From: Lysobacter capsici | GTDB lineage: Bacteria > Pseudomonadota > Gammaproteobacteria > Xanthomonadales > Xanthomonadaceae | DNA: 64,000 bases | Assembly: GCF_018732085.1 (NCBI RefSeq) | Contig: NZ_CP076103.1 | Coordinates: 4,402,001-4,466,000 of the forward strand | Direction of reading: 5' to 3' | Shown: piece by piece, positions 39,049 to 47,833 of the stretch | Numbering within the stretch: the first letter of the stretch is position 1 | How the letters are laid out: every line of letters begins with the position of its first letter | Translations under genes and position numbers: made by a program | Notes under the pieces: model-generated | Databases searched by the model: none | What the model was told of the DNA's origin: nothing | Seen by the model: the letters and a program-made list of their open reading frames with translations, nothing else

Positions 39049-39414
39049 TCAGTCCAGCAGCTCGCGCAGCCGTTCGAAATAATCGCCGCTCCATTTCGAA
39101 TACAGCGCGTCGTCGAGATTGACGATGCGATAGCCATCGTCGGCATCGAAATGGGAAAACACGCATCGGCACACGCCCAGGGCGATCCACACGATCGTCG
39201 CGCGATGCGCCGGGTACGCGGATGCATCGGACGCCACCAACCGCATGTCGCCGACGAGCGATTCGAACAAGGCCGCGTCGAACACGCCGCGCTCGAACAG
39301 CCCATGGCAGAACGTGCCTTCGATCTCGTCGTCGCGGTTGCCGAGCAAACGGGCGACGGCCGCGTCGATCCGCGGGTCGCGCGGCGCGGCTTGCGTCGGG
39401 GTGGTTGAATTCAT
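39049..39414 (-). CDS. Unrecognised small protein
   Basis: 121 residues from ATG 39414, which has a good AAGGAAG ribosome binding site; the longer frame to 39531 is not needed. It has a hydrophobic middle (ATIVWIALGVCRCVFSHF) and a C-terminal LYSKWSGDYFERLREL helix. It converges on pqqE. The acidic, Trp/Phe-rich make-up resembles some bacterial immunity or DUF proteins, but I cannot name a family. Confidence 0.6.
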   Translation of the reverse strand: MNSTTPTQAAPRDPRIDAAVARLLGNRDDEIEGTFCHGLFERGVFDAALFESLVGDMRLVASDASAYPAHRATIVWIALGVCRCVFSHFDADDGYRIVNLDDALYSKWSGDYFERLRELLD

Positions 39415-39637
39415 CGCGGCTTCCTTTCGAACACAGAACGCGCGGCCGCGGCCGGCCAGTTCAGGCCGCAACGACGCCATCAGGCATCGTAACCGTGCCA
39501 CCCGCCCCGCACGATGCAACCGCGCAGACACCCCGTTGTTCCGCCCGGGACACTGGGCCGTTCGAACAGGCTTGCCGCGTCGCCGACTGCGGGCATACTC
39601 GAGCGAATCCCTCGCGCGCCACGATCAGGAACCGGCC

Positions 39638-41278
39638 ATGCCCGCCTTTCACTGCACCGCCCGCCTCGGCCTCGCCGCGCTGACGCTCGCGCTGGCCGGA
39701 TGCGCCGGCCCCCAGGCCGTGCGCGCGCCGCGGCCGGTGGTGGCTTCCGACGAAGCCGCCAAGGGCTTCCTGCCGACCGACCCGTTGCGCCTGGCCGAAG
39801 CCGACACCGCCGCGCTGAGCGCGCGCATGAGCAACGGCGAGCTCAGCAGCGTTCGCCTGACCCAGGGCTACCTCGACCGCATCGCCGCGCTCGACGATGC
39901 CGGCCCGCAGCTCAACGCGGTGATCGAACTCAACCCCGACGCGCTCGCCGAAGCGCGCAAGCTCGACGAAGAACGCAAGGCCGGCCAACTGCGCGGCCCG
40001 CTGCACGGCATCCCGGTGCTGATCAAGGACAACATCGACGCCACGCCGATGGTCAATTCGGCCGGCTCGCTGGCGCTGGCCGAGCACCGGCCCAAGACCG
40101 ATGCGCCGATCGTCGCCGCGCTGCGCCGCGCCGGCGCGGTGATCCTGGGCAAGACCAACCTCAGCGAATGGGCGAATTTCCGCTCGACCCATTCGATCTC
40201 CGGCTGGAGCGGCCGCGGCGGCCTGACCCGCAATCCCTACGTGCTCGACCGCACCGCCTGCGGTTCCAGCAGCGGCACCGGCGCGGCGATCGCCGCGAGC
40301 CTGGCCGCGGTCGGCGTGGGGACCGAAACCGACGGCAGCATCCTGTGTCCGGCGGCGATGAACGGACTGGTCGGGTTCAAGCCGACGGTCGGGCTGGTCA
40401 GCCGCCAGGGCATCATCCCGATCTCGCACAGCCAGGACACCGCCGGATCGATGGCGCGCAGCGTCGCCGACGCCGCGCAGTTGCTCAGCGTGCTCGTATC
40501 GGCCGAAGCCGGCGGCGACAGCGCCGCGCAGGCCAGCGCCGACAAGCGCCTGGCCGATTACGTCGGCGGCCTCGACGGCGACGCGCTGCACGGCGCGCGC
40601 CTGGGCCTGCTGCGCGAATCGGGCGTCGGCCAGTTGCCGGCGATCGACGCCGCGCTCGAACGCGCGCTCAAGACCCTGCGCGACGCCGGCGCCACCGTGG
40701 TCGAGGTCAAGATCGCCACCGCCGGCCAGTGGGACCGCGCCGAGGGCGAGGTGCTTCGTTACGAATTCAAGGACGGCCTGGAGCGCTATCTGCGCGAAAG
40801 CGGCGCGCCGGTGAAGACGCTCGGCGAGCTGATCGCGTTCAACCGGACGCATGCCGCGCGCGAGCAGCCTTACTTCGGCCAGGAATTGTTCGAACAGGCC
40901 GACAAGAAGGGCAGCCTCAAGGACCCGGCCTACCGCAAGTTCGCCGCGCAGGCACGTCAGCTCGCCGGCCCGCAGGGCATCGACGCGACACTCAAGCGGC
41001 ACAAGCTCGACGCGCTGATCGCGCCGGCGACGACCCCGGCCTTCATGGTCGATCCGGTCAACGGCGATCCCTTCGGCGGCGCCAGTTGGGGCGCGGCCGC
41101 GGTCGCCGGGTATCCGAGCCTGACCGTGCCGATGGGCGAGGCCTCCGGCCTGCCGATCGGCCTGGTGTTCATGGGCAAGCGCTGGAGCGACGCGCAACTG
41201 CTGTCGCTGGGCTACGCCTTCGAACAGCTGACCCTGGCACGCACGCCGCCGGGGTATCGGGTGACGCTGAGTCCCTGA
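39638..41278 (+). CDS. Amidase-signature lipoprotein
   Basis: 546 residues from ATG 39638, with CAGGAA upstream. The signal peptide ends in the lipobox LAGC (Cys22), so it should be lipid-anchored in the envelope. The body is the amidase-signature fold: catalytic Lys in HGIPVLIKDNIDATPM, cis-Ser and Ser nucleophile in TACGSSSGTGAAIAASLA and VGTETDGSILCPA. It hydrolyses an amide, perhaps a peptide or aryl amide; the substrate is unknown. Related extracellular amidases in this family are often annotated as GatA-like but are not part of GatCAB. Confidence 0.9.
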   Translation: MPAFHCTARLGLAALTLALAGCAGPQAVRAPRPVVASDEAAKGFLPTDPLRLAEADTAALSARMSNGELSSVRLTQGYLDRIAALDDAGPQLNAVIELNPDALAEARKLDEERKAGQLRGPLHGIPVLIKDNIDATPMVNSAGSLALAEHRPKTDAPIVAALRRAGAVILGKTNLSEWANFRSTHSISGWSGRGGLTRNPYVLDRTACGSSSGTGAAIAASLAAVGVGTETDGSILCPAAMNGLVGFKPTVGLVSRQGIIPISHSQDTAGSMARSVADAAQLLSVLVSAEAGGDSAAQASADKRLADYVGGLDGDALHGARLGLLRESGVGQLPAIDAALERALKTLRDAGATVVEVKIATAGQWDRAEGEVLRYEFKDGLERYLRESGAPVKTLGELIAFNRTHAAREQPYFGQELFEQADKKGSLKDPAYRKFAAQARQLAGPQGIDATLKRHKLDALIAPATTPAFMVDPVNGDPFGGASWGAAAVAGYPSLTVPMGEASGLPIGLVFMGKRWSDAQLLSLGYAFEQLTLARTPPGYRVTLSP

Positions 41279-41430
41279 GTTCGTCGCCGTCGTCGACGCC
41301 GATCGCGCGGCCTCGTCCGTAGGGATCGAAACCAGACGCGATCACCCATGACGCGAAGACAAACCTTCGCGTGAAACCGCACGCGGCGTTTTCGCGCAAC
41401 GATCACCCGCGACCGTTGTCATGTCAGCCC

Positions 41431-41460
41431 CCTGTAGGAGCGGCGCAAGCCGCGACCGCG
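41431..41460 (+). repeat. REP-like palindrome, TGTAGGAGCGGC family
   Basis: CTGTAGGAGCGGCGCAAGCC followed by GCGACCGCG. Same family as at 7557, 9581, 16406 and 17038. Confidence 0.85.
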
Positions 41461-41510
41461 ACATCACGATTACGACGCAAGCCGGTTCCCGCGACCACGA
41501 CCCGAAAACC

Positions 41511-41536
41511 AAAAACCCGCCTCATCGGCGGGTTTT
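41511..41536. terminator. Rho-independent terminator after the small membrane protein
   Basis: AAAAACCCGCC, four-base loop, GGCGGGTTTT. Lies between convergent genes (amidase and the 147-residue membrane protein) and probably serves both. Confidence 0.9.
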
Positions 41537-41559
41537 CGCTGCCTGCATCCAAACTCGCG

Positions 41560-42003
41560 TTACGACAACCGCCCAAGCCGCTTCCACACCTGCAGCAAAC
41601 CGATCAAATGCACCACGCCGATGCCCAGGCAGATCCCGGAACTCCACAGCCAGAAATTCAGGCTGCGCCCCGGAAACACGCTCATCATCGGCACCGCGGC
41701 CACCCCGCGCAGCAGATACACCGCGGTGACCAGGCACAGCACCGTGCGCAACAACGGCAAGCGGTGCAGCGCACCCGCCGCGGAAAACGCGTACAACGAC
41801 CAGACCGTCAGCACCGAGGCGATCGCCAGCGTGGCGACCACCGGATGCCAATGACCGGCGATCGAAGCCTGCGCCATCCATTCGCCGGCCCCGAACGCGC
41901 GATACCACGGCGCGCCAAACACGATGCAGCCCAGATGCAACAAGGCGGCGAGCGCGCTGAGCGTGCCCGCCGCCAACAACGCCCGATTACGTTCGCCGCT
42001 CAT
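41560..42003 (-). CDS. Four-helix integral membrane protein, unrecognised
   Basis: 147 residues from ATG 42003, with AAGGA five bases upstream. Four membrane helices are visible: LLAAGTLSALAALLHLGCIV, a middle VVATLAIASVLTVWSLYAFS, LRTVLCLVTAVYLLRGVAAV, and LWSSGICLGIGVVHLIGLLQ. Small conserved residues H and W sit near helix ends. The function is unknown. It is downstream of the DAHP synthase on the same strand. Confidence 0.7.
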   Translation of the reverse strand: MSGERNRALLAAGTLSALAALLHLGCIVFGAPWYRAFGAGEWMAQASIAGHWHPVVATLAIASVLTVWSLYAFSAAGALHRLPLLRTVLCLVTAVYLLRGVAAVPMMSVFPGRSLNFWLWSSGICLGIGVVHLIGLLQVWKRLGRLS

Positions 42004-42035
42004 CGTCCTTGCGAACCGATGACCGACCGCCCGTC

Positions 42036-43430
42036 TCAGGCCGGCGCCGCGATCTGCGCCTGCTTGCGCACGATCAGCATCGCCACTTCCAGCGCCTGTT
42101 CGTAGTTCAGGCGCGGATCGACCGTGGAACGGTACGCGCGCTCGAGATCGCTCTCGGTCAACTCGCGCGCGCCGCCCAGGCATTCGGTCACGTCTTCGCC
42201 AGTCAGTTCCAGATGCACGCCGCCCAGGCGCGTGCCGGCCGCGGCATGCAACTCGAACGAAGTTTCGATCTCGGCGCGGATGTTGCGGAAGCGGCGGGTC
42301 TTGTAACCGTTGCTGGTGCTCTCGGTGTTGCCGTGCATCGGATCGCACACCCACAGCACGCGGCGGCCGTCGCGGCGCATCGCGTCGAGCAGCGGCGGCA
42401 GCTTCTCGGCCACCGCGGTCGCGCCCATGCGATGGATGAAGGTCAACCGGCCCGGCTCGTCCTCGGGGTTGAGCAGGTCGATCGTGCGCAACAGTTGGTC
42501 CGGCGTGACCGACGGACCGACCTTGAGCGCGATCGGGTTGCGAATGCCGCGGAAGTATTCGGCATGGGCGCCGTCGACCGCGGCGGTGCGCATGCCGATC
42601 CACGGGTAGTGGGTGCTGAGGTTGAAGTGGCCCCAGTGGCGCGGCACCTGCCGGGTCATCGACTCTTCGTACGGCAGCAGCAGCGCTTCGTGCGAGGTGT
42701 AGAAATCCACGCGGTTGAGGTTGTGCACTTCCGAACCCGACAAGGTCTCCATGAAGCGCACCGCGTCGCCGATCGCGTTGACCATGCGCCGGTATTCGTC
42801 GGCCAGCGGCGAATGACCGACCCAGCTCAGGTTCCAGTACTCGGGATGGTGCAGGTCGGCGAAACCGCCGTCGATCAGCGCGCGCACGAAGTTCATCGTC
42901 ATCGCCGAACGCGCGTGGCCCTTGATCATGCGACGCGGGTCGGGCCGGCGCGCGGCCTCGTTGAAGGCCGGCGCGTTGACCATGTCGCCGCGGTAGCTCG
43001 GCAAGGTCACCCCGTCGATGGTCTCGGTGTCGGCCGAACGCGGCTTGGCGTACTGGCCGGCGAAACGCCCGACCCGCACGACCGGCTTGCGCATGCCGTG
43101 GACCAGCACCAGGCTCATCTGCAGCAACACTTTCAGACGGTTGGAGATCACGTCCGAGGAGCATTGGTCGAAGCTCTCGGCGCAGTCGCCGCCCTGCAGC
43201 AAAAATCGCTTGCCTTCCTGCGCCTCGGCCAGTTGCTGCTTGAGCGAGAGGATCTCCCACGAGGTCACCAACGGCGGCAGCTGACGCAGTTCCTGCAACG
43301 CGGATTCAAGATCGGCCGCGTCCGGATAGCTGGGCAACTGCAGTGCGGTGCGCTCGCGCCAGGAGGTCGGGCTCCAGTCGGCGGGCAGGTTGACGGCACG
43401 GAGGTTGCTGTTGCGATCGGAAGCGCTCAT
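42036..43430 (-). CDS. Class II 3-deoxy-7-phosphoheptulonate (DAHP) synthase
   Basis: 464 residues from ATG 43430, with AAGGAA upstream. It makes DAHP from phosphoenolpyruvate and erythrose 4-phosphate, the first step of the shikimate pathway. It is the plant-like class II: FLLQGGDCAESFDQCSS, VVRVGRFAGQYAKPRS, RNPIALKVGPSVTPD, and WVCDPMHGNTESTSNGYKTR. Class II enzymes are allosterically controlled by aromatic amino acids in other bacteria. Standalone here, with the small membrane protein downstream. Confidence 0.95.
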   Translation of the reverse strand: MSASDRNSNLRAVNLPADWSPTSWRERTALQLPSYPDAADLESALQELRQLPPLVTSWEILSLKQQLAEAQEGKRFLLQGGDCAESFDQCSSDVISNRLKVLLQMSLVLVHGMRKPVVRVGRFAGQYAKPRSADTETIDGVTLPSYRGDMVNAPAFNEAARRPDPRRMIKGHARSAMTMNFVRALIDGGFADLHHPEYWNLSWVGHSPLADEYRRMVNAIGDAVRFMETLSGSEVHNLNRVDFYTSHEALLLPYEESMTRQVPRHWGHFNLSTHYPWIGMRTAAVDGAHAEYFRGIRNPIALKVGPSVTPDQLLRTIDLLNPEDEPGRLTFIHRMGATAVAEKLPPLLDAMRRDGRRVLWVCDPMHGNTESTSNGYKTRRFRNIRAEIETSFELHAAAGTRLGGVHLELTGEDVTECLGGARELTESDLERAYRSTVDPRLNYEQALEVAMLIVRKQAQIAAPA

Positions 43431-43527
43431 TTCCTTGATTCCAGTTGGTGTCGCGGTGTGTGGATGGTTGCGGTGGATGGGAGGGTGAAGACGAAGACGG
43501 CGGAAAAACGACGAAGGCTTACTGGGT

Positions 43528-44028
43528 TCAACGGCCGCGGAATGCGGCATAGGCCGCCCACAGCGCCAGCACGATGAAACAGATCAGGCTCCAGGCCGGC
43601 ATGGCCAGACCGAGGAAGGTCCAGTCCACGTTGGCGCATTCGCCCGAACCGGTCATGACCTTCTTGATCACGCCGGTGATCGGCATCGCATCGAGCATGT
43701 AGTTCAGGCCCGGGCCACAGGCCGGAACCTGGTCCGGCGGCAGGTGCTGCAGGCGCACGTGATTGCCGGCGACCGCGATGCCGCCCAGCGACGCTAGCAG
43801 GGCCAACACGCCGTAGCTGCGACGCCCGCCGGGCTTCTTGGGCCCGTGCAACGCGCCGAGCAGGAACACCACGCCGAGCGCGGCGAAGGCCACGCGCTGG
43901 AAGATGCACAGCGGGCACGGCTCGAGGTGCTGGTAGACCTGCAGATAGACGGCATACGCGAGCAGGCCCGCGCAGGCCAGGAAACCAAGCAGAAATTGAA
44001 TCCGGAAGGAGGCTTTGAAGGGGTTCAT
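43528..44028 (-). CDS. dsbB: Disulfide bond formation protein DsbB
   Basis: 166 residues from ATG 44028, with GGAGG near it. DsbB re-oxidises DsbA in the periplasm and passes electrons to ubiquinone. Four membrane helices; the first periplasmic Cys pair is C38 and C41 in EPCPLC, the second pair C104 and C131 in VPACGPG and GECANVDW. The open frame to 44445 is not coding. It stands alone between DAHP synthase and the ribosomal block. Confidence 0.93.
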   Translation of the reverse strand: MNPFKASFRIQFLLGFLACAGLLAYAVYLQVYQHLEPCPLCIFQRVAFAALGVVFLLGALHGPKKPGGRRSYGVLALLASLGGIAVAGNHVRLQHLPPDQVPACGPGLNYMLDAMPITGVIKKVMTGSGECANVDWTFLGLAMPAWSLICFIVLALWAAYAAFRGR

Positions 44029-44251
44029 GCTCACACCATACGGGTCTGGGTCGGGTCGTGCCAATGTCGAATCGGCATGTATTATCGCAACGCGGCATTT
44101 CGTCGCAGCAACATCGACTGCGCCCGGGGACGAAAAGTTGCCGCCCCGTTCACGACCCTGAAAACCCCGCCAGTGCATGGAATGACCGCACCCTACAACG
44201 GCGCGTCGCTTTCGACCGCAACCGTTGCCGAAGTAACCGTTGCGAAAACGC

Positions 44252-44279
44252 AAAAACCCCGGCCGAGGCCGGGGCTTTG
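44252..44279 (-). terminator. Rho-independent terminator of the alpha operon
   Basis: Stem CCCCGGCC/GGCCGGGG with a two-base loop and a T run on the minus strand, about 90 bases after the rplQ stop. Confidence 0.9.
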
Positions 44280-44366
44280 CTGGCTGCCGCCACGACCGCG
44301 AACGGCCATGGACGGTAGAGGCTTGCGGGTGATTCGCCACTGCGCCGGTCGCCCGGCGCGGCGGAT

Positions 44367-44741
44367 TTACTCGGCCGCGGCTTGCGGACGATCGACCAGT
44401 TCGACGTAGGCCATCGGCGCATTGTCGCCAGCGCGGAAACCGCACTTGAGGATGCGCAGGTAACCGCCCGGACGCGACGCGTAGCGCGGGCCGAGTTCGA
44501 CGAACAAGGTGCCGACGGCTTCCTTGTCGCGCAGGCGCGAGAACGCCAGGCGGCGATTGGCCACGCCGTCCTTCTTCGCCAGGGTGATGAGCGGCTCGGC
44601 GACGCGACGCAGCTCCTTGGCCTTCGGCAGGGTGGTGCGGATGAGACCGTGCTTGATCAGCGAGGCGGCCATGTTGGTGAACATGGCGTCGCGGTGGGCA
44701 CTGGTGCGGCTGAACTTACGGCCGGATTTCTGATGGCGCAT
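44367..44741 (-). CDS. rplQ: 50S ribosomal protein L17
   Basis: 124 residues. MRHQKSGRKFSRTSAHRDAM and LIKHGLIRTTLPKAKELR are L17 hallmarks. It lies near the peptide exit tunnel. Last gene of the alpha operon; separated from rpoA by an unusually long 294-base gap filled with hairpins. The C-terminal end, YVELVDRPQAAAE, is typical. Confidence 0.97.
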   Translation of the reverse strand: MRHQKSGRKFSRTSAHRDAMFTNMAASLIKHGLIRTTLPKAKELRRVAEPLITLAKKDGVANRRLAFSRLRDKEAVGTLFVELGPRYASRPGGYLRILKCGFRAGDNAPMAYVELVDRPQAAAE

Positions 44742-44921
44742 GACTGTGATTCCTGATGAATGTTGAAACGGTTGGACTTCGCTGTCGCCATCCAGGCGTT
44801 GGTGCTTTGGACTGCGGGTGGTCCGGACCGATCGTTCCTTGATCGGCTGGTCGCGGAGTTCTGAATCCGTCGACGGGGTGGTGCGTGCTGCTTGTTACGA
44901 ATTGCGGTGTTGCTGATGGAG

Positions 44922-45022
44922 CAAGAGCCCACGCTTCGGGAAACCTCGGCGTGGACTCTTGTCGTTCCCCGGCCCTGCGCAGTGCGCAGGGCGTTCGCCC
45001 GGCCGCGCGGCAGTGCCGCGCG
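44922..45022 (-). other. Three hairpins between rpoA and rplQ
   Basis: Stem 1: CAAGAGCCCACGC at 44922-44934 with GCGTGGACTCTTG at 44949-44961. Stem 2: GCCCTGCGC/GCGCAGGGC at 44972-44992, three-base loop. Stem 3: CGCGCGGC/GCCGCGCG at 45004-45022, three-base loop. They begin 14 bases after the rpoA stop (minus strand) and lack T runs, so they look like RNA processing or stability elements rather than terminators. Confidence 0.7.
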
Positions 45023-45035
45023 AGCTAAGCCGGGC

Positions 45036-46034
45036 TCACCCCATCATGCCGTGCGAAGCGATGCCGGCCGGCGGCCAGTTTTCCAGCTTCATGCCGAGCG
45101 ACAGGCCGCGCTGAGCCAGCACTTCCTTGATCTCGGTAAGCGACTTCTTGCCCAGGTTCGGGGTCTTGAGCAGCTCGACTTCGGTCTTCTGGATCAGATC
45201 GCCGACGTAGTAGATGCTCTCGGCCTTGAGGCAGTTGGCCGAACGCACGGTGAGCTCGAGATCGTCGATCGGGCGCAGCAGGATCGGATCGATGCCGCTG
45301 GTGGCCGGCTTCGCCGCACCGCGGTCGCGGTGGGTGAAGTCGCCGAACACCGACAGCTGATCGGTGAGGATGTCGGCGGCGGTGCGCACGGCTTCCTCGG
45401 CGTCGATCGTGCCGTTGGTTTCGATGTCCAGCACCAGCTTGTCGAGGTCGGTGCGCTGTTCGACGCGCGCGGCTTCCACCGCGTAGGCGACGCGACGGAC
45501 CGGCGAGAAGCTCGCGTCCAGCATCAGACGACCGATCGCGCGGGTTTCTTCGTCCGGACGACGGCGCGAAGCCGCCGGCTGGTAGCCGAAACCGCGTTCG
45601 ATCTTCAGACGCATGTTGATCGCCGTGTCCTTGGTCAGGTGGCAGATCACGTGGTCGGTGTTGAGGATTTCGACGTTGTGGTCGGTCTTGATGTCGCCGG
45701 CGGTGACGATGCCGGGACCCTGCTTGGCCAGCGACAGCGTCGACGCGTCGCCGGTGTGCATGCGGATGGCGACGTCCTTGAGGTTCAGCAGAACCTCAAG
45801 CACGTCCTCTTCCAGACCTTCGACCGTGGTGTACTCATGCAGCACGCCATCGATTTCGACCTCGGTGATGGCGAAACCCGGGATCGACGACAGCAGCACG
45901 CGCCGCAGCGCGTTGCCCAGCGTATGGCCGTAACCGCGCTCCAGCGGCTCGATCACGACCTTCGCGCGATTGCCGGTGAGGCGTTCGATCTGCGGACCAC
46001 GCGGGCGCAGTACCTGATTGGCGGTAACCGTCAT
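45036..46034 (-). CDS. rpoA: RNA polymerase alpha subunit
   Basis: 332 residues. The N-terminal assembly domain has LERGYGHTLGNALRRVLLSS and the CTD has SVRSANCLKAESIYYVGDLI and TPNLGKKSLTEIKEVL, including the UP-element contact residues. Full length. Located between rpsD and rplQ as in other proteobacteria. Confidence 0.98.
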   Translation of the reverse strand: MTVTANQVLRPRGPQIERLTGNRAKVVIEPLERGYGHTLGNALRRVLLSSIPGFAITEVEIDGVLHEYTTVEGLEEDVLEVLLNLKDVAIRMHTGDASTLSLAKQGPGIVTAGDIKTDHNVEILNTDHVICHLTKDTAINMRLKIERGFGYQPAASRRRPDEETRAIGRLMLDASFSPVRRVAYAVEAARVEQRTDLDKLVLDIETNGTIDAEEAVRTAADILTDQLSVFGDFTHRDRGAAKPATSGIDPILLRPIDDLELTVRSANCLKAESIYYVGDLIQKTEVELLKTPNLGKKSLTEIKEVLAQRGLSLGMKLENWPPAGIASHGMMG

Positions 46035-46094
46035 GTTTCGGTGTCTCCAATGACCTCCACCGGGGGGCGGCGGGAGGCTTTAGCTCTTGGAGCC

Positions 46095-46179
46095 CTCTCT
46101 TAACGAGAGAGCGGCCGGTGCGCATGGCGCACCGACCTGGGTTGCGGGTTCTCCGCCGGATCCTGAGGGACGCCGGCGG
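46095..46179 (-). other. Three hairpins between rpsD and rpoA
   Basis: CTCTCT/AGAGAG (46095-46111), CGGTGCGC/GCGCACCG with a three-base loop (46116-46134) and CCGCCGG/CCGGCGG (46153-46179). They occupy most of the 158-base gap. Confidence 0.7.
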
Positions 46180-46192
46180 ATGCCCTGCACTA

Positions 46193-46822
46193 TTACTTGC
46201 TGTACAACTCGACGATCAGCGCTTCGTTGATGTCGGCCGGCAGGTCCGCACGATCCGGAACCGCCTTGAACACGCCGCTGAACTTCTTGCTGTCCACTTC
46301 GACCCACGACGGCGACAGGTCCATCTGCGACGACACGGTCAGGGATTCCTGCACGCGAAGCTGCTTCTGGGCGCGCTCGGACAACGCGATCGCGTCGCCG
46401 GCCTTGACCTGGTACGACGGAAGGTTGACCGACTTGCCGTTGACGGTGACGCCGCGGTGCGAGACCAGCTGACGGGCAGCCGGACGAGTCACGGCGAAGC
46501 CCATGCGGTAGACGACGTTGTCCAGACGGGTTTCCAGCAACTGCAGCAGGTTCTCGCCGGTGTTGCCCTTCTTGGTCGAGGCCTTCTTGTAGTAGTTGCG
46601 GAACTGACGCTCCAGCAGACCGTAGATACGCTTGACCTTCTGCTTCTCACGAAGCTGGGTGGCGTAGTCGGACAGCTTGCCCTTGCGGGCGGTGGGGCCG
46701 TGCTGACCGGGCTTCTGCTCCAGTTTGCACTTCGAGTCGAGCGCGCGAGCGGACGACTTCAGACCGAGATCGGCGCCTTCGCGACGGGCGAGCTTACAGG
46801 TGGGGCCAATATAACGAGCCAT
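46193..46822 (-). CDS. rpsD: 30S ribosomal protein S4
   Basis: 209 residues. MARYIGPTCKLARREGADLG start, central GNTGENLLQLLETRLDNVVY and S4 RNA-binding domain (HRGVTVNGKSVNLPSYQVKA). It starts 30S assembly and in E. coli represses the alpha operon by binding its leader. Confidence 0.98.
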   Translation of the reverse strand: MARYIGPTCKLARREGADLGLKSSARALDSKCKLEQKPGQHGPTARKGKLSDYATQLREKQKVKRIYGLLERQFRNYYKKASTKKGNTGENLLQLLETRLDNVVYRMGFAVTRPAARQLVSHRGVTVNGKSVNLPSYQVKAGDAIALSERAQKQLRVQESLTVSSQMDLSPSWVEVDSKKFSGVFKAVPDRADLPADINEALIVELYSK

Positions 46823-46836
46823 TTTTCTTCAGCTCC

Positions 46837-47229
46837 TCAGACGCGACGCTTCTTCGGCGGACGGCACCCGTTGTGCGGGATAGGCGTCACGTCGATGATG
46901 TTGATGATCTTGTAACCGACGTTGTTCAAGGAACGAACGGCGGACTCACGACCCGGACCCGGGCCCTTGATGCGCACTTCCAGCGACTTGACGCCGTAGT
47001 CGAGCGCAGCACGGCCAGCCTTTTCGGCTGCCACCTGGGCGGCGAACGGGGTCGACTTGCGGGAGCCGCGGAAACCCGCGCCGCCCGAGGTCGCCCACGA
47101 GAGCGCGTTGCCCTGGCGGTCGGTGATCGTGATGATGGTGTTGTTGAAAGAAGCGTGGACGTGGGCGATACCGTCGGTGACGATGCGCTTGATCTTCTTC
47201 TTGGTCTTGACTGCTGCCGGCTTGGCCAT
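46837..47229 (-). CDS. rpsK: 30S ribosomal protein S11
   Basis: 130 residues. AHVHASFNNTIITITDRQGN, SSGGAGFRGSRKSTPFAAQ-like block and IKGPGPGRESAVRSL near the C-terminus, ending HNGCRPPKKRRV. It forms the 30S platform. 14-base spacing to rpsD. Confidence 0.98.
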   Translation of the reverse strand: MAKPAAVKTKKKIKRIVTDGIAHVHASFNNTIITITDRQGNALSWATSGGAGFRGSRKSTPFAAQVAAEKAGRAALDYGVKSLEVRIKGPGPGRESAVRSLNNVGYKIINIIDVTPIPHNGCRPPKKRRV

Positions 47230-47242
47230 GGTCTAGGTTCCC

Positions 47243-47599
47243 TTACTTCTTGATGGCCTTGCGCGGACCCTTGCGGGTACGTGCGTTGGTACGCGTGCGC
47301 TGACCACGCAGCGGCAAGCCGCGGCGGTGACGCAGGCCGCGGTAGCAGCCCAGGTCCATCAAACGCTTGATCGCAATACCGACCTCGCGACGCAAGTCGC
47401 CTTCGACCACGAACTTGCCGACTTCGGCGCGCAAGCGCTCGACTTCGGGTTCGGACAGGTCACGGATCTTCGTGGTCGAAGTCACACCCGCCGTCTGGCA
47501 GATCTGCTTCGAACGGGTACGGCCGATGCCGAAAATGCTTTGCAGGCCAACCCAGACATGCTTCTGGGCAGGCAAATTAACGCCCGCAATACGCGCCAT
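47243..47599 (-). CDS. rpsM: 30S ribosomal protein S13
   Basis: 118 residues. MARIAGVNLPAQKHVWVGLQ, the helix-hairpin SIFGIGRTRSKQICQ and the C-terminal tail GLPLRGQRTRTNARTRKGPR. It contacts the P-site tRNA and 50S bridges. First gene of the alpha operon. No rpmJ lies between it and secY. Confidence 0.98.
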   Translation of the reverse strand: MARIAGVNLPAQKHVWVGLQSIFGIGRTRSKQICQTAGVTSTTKIRDLSEPEVERLRAEVGKFVVEGDLRREVGIAIKRLMDLGCYRGLRHRRGLPLRGQRTRTNARTRKGPRKAIKK

Positions 47600-47660
47600 A
47601 AGGCGATCTCCAACTGATTTGGCGGCCGAGACGGATTAATCCCGGCGGAGTGAACTGGAA

Positions 47661-47689
47661 ATTATATCTAGGTCTCGGGTTAATAGGAA
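47661..47689 (-). promoter_or_regulatory. Promoter of the alpha operon (rpsM)
   Basis: On the minus strand: -35-like TTCCTA (47684-47689), 17-base spacer, perfect -10 TATAAT (47661-47666). About 60 bases upstream of rpsM, in the 234-base secY-rpsM gap, which is AT-rich here. Confidence 0.7.
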
Positions 47690-47833
47690 GCCCCGCGGCA
47701 CCCAAGGGCGCCACGGAACCACGGCATGGGGAGTGTGCCCATGCTCCGGCGACGAGTCTGAACTGGCTGAACAATGCGATGACCCGCCGTGCCCAGCCCC
47801 GCGCGCTACTCTGGCGCGCAGAACGGTCCTGAC

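Noticed and set aside
39461..41197. 578-residue minus-strand frame
   Set aside because: Antisense to the amidase lipoprotein, which has signal, lipobox and catalytic residues.
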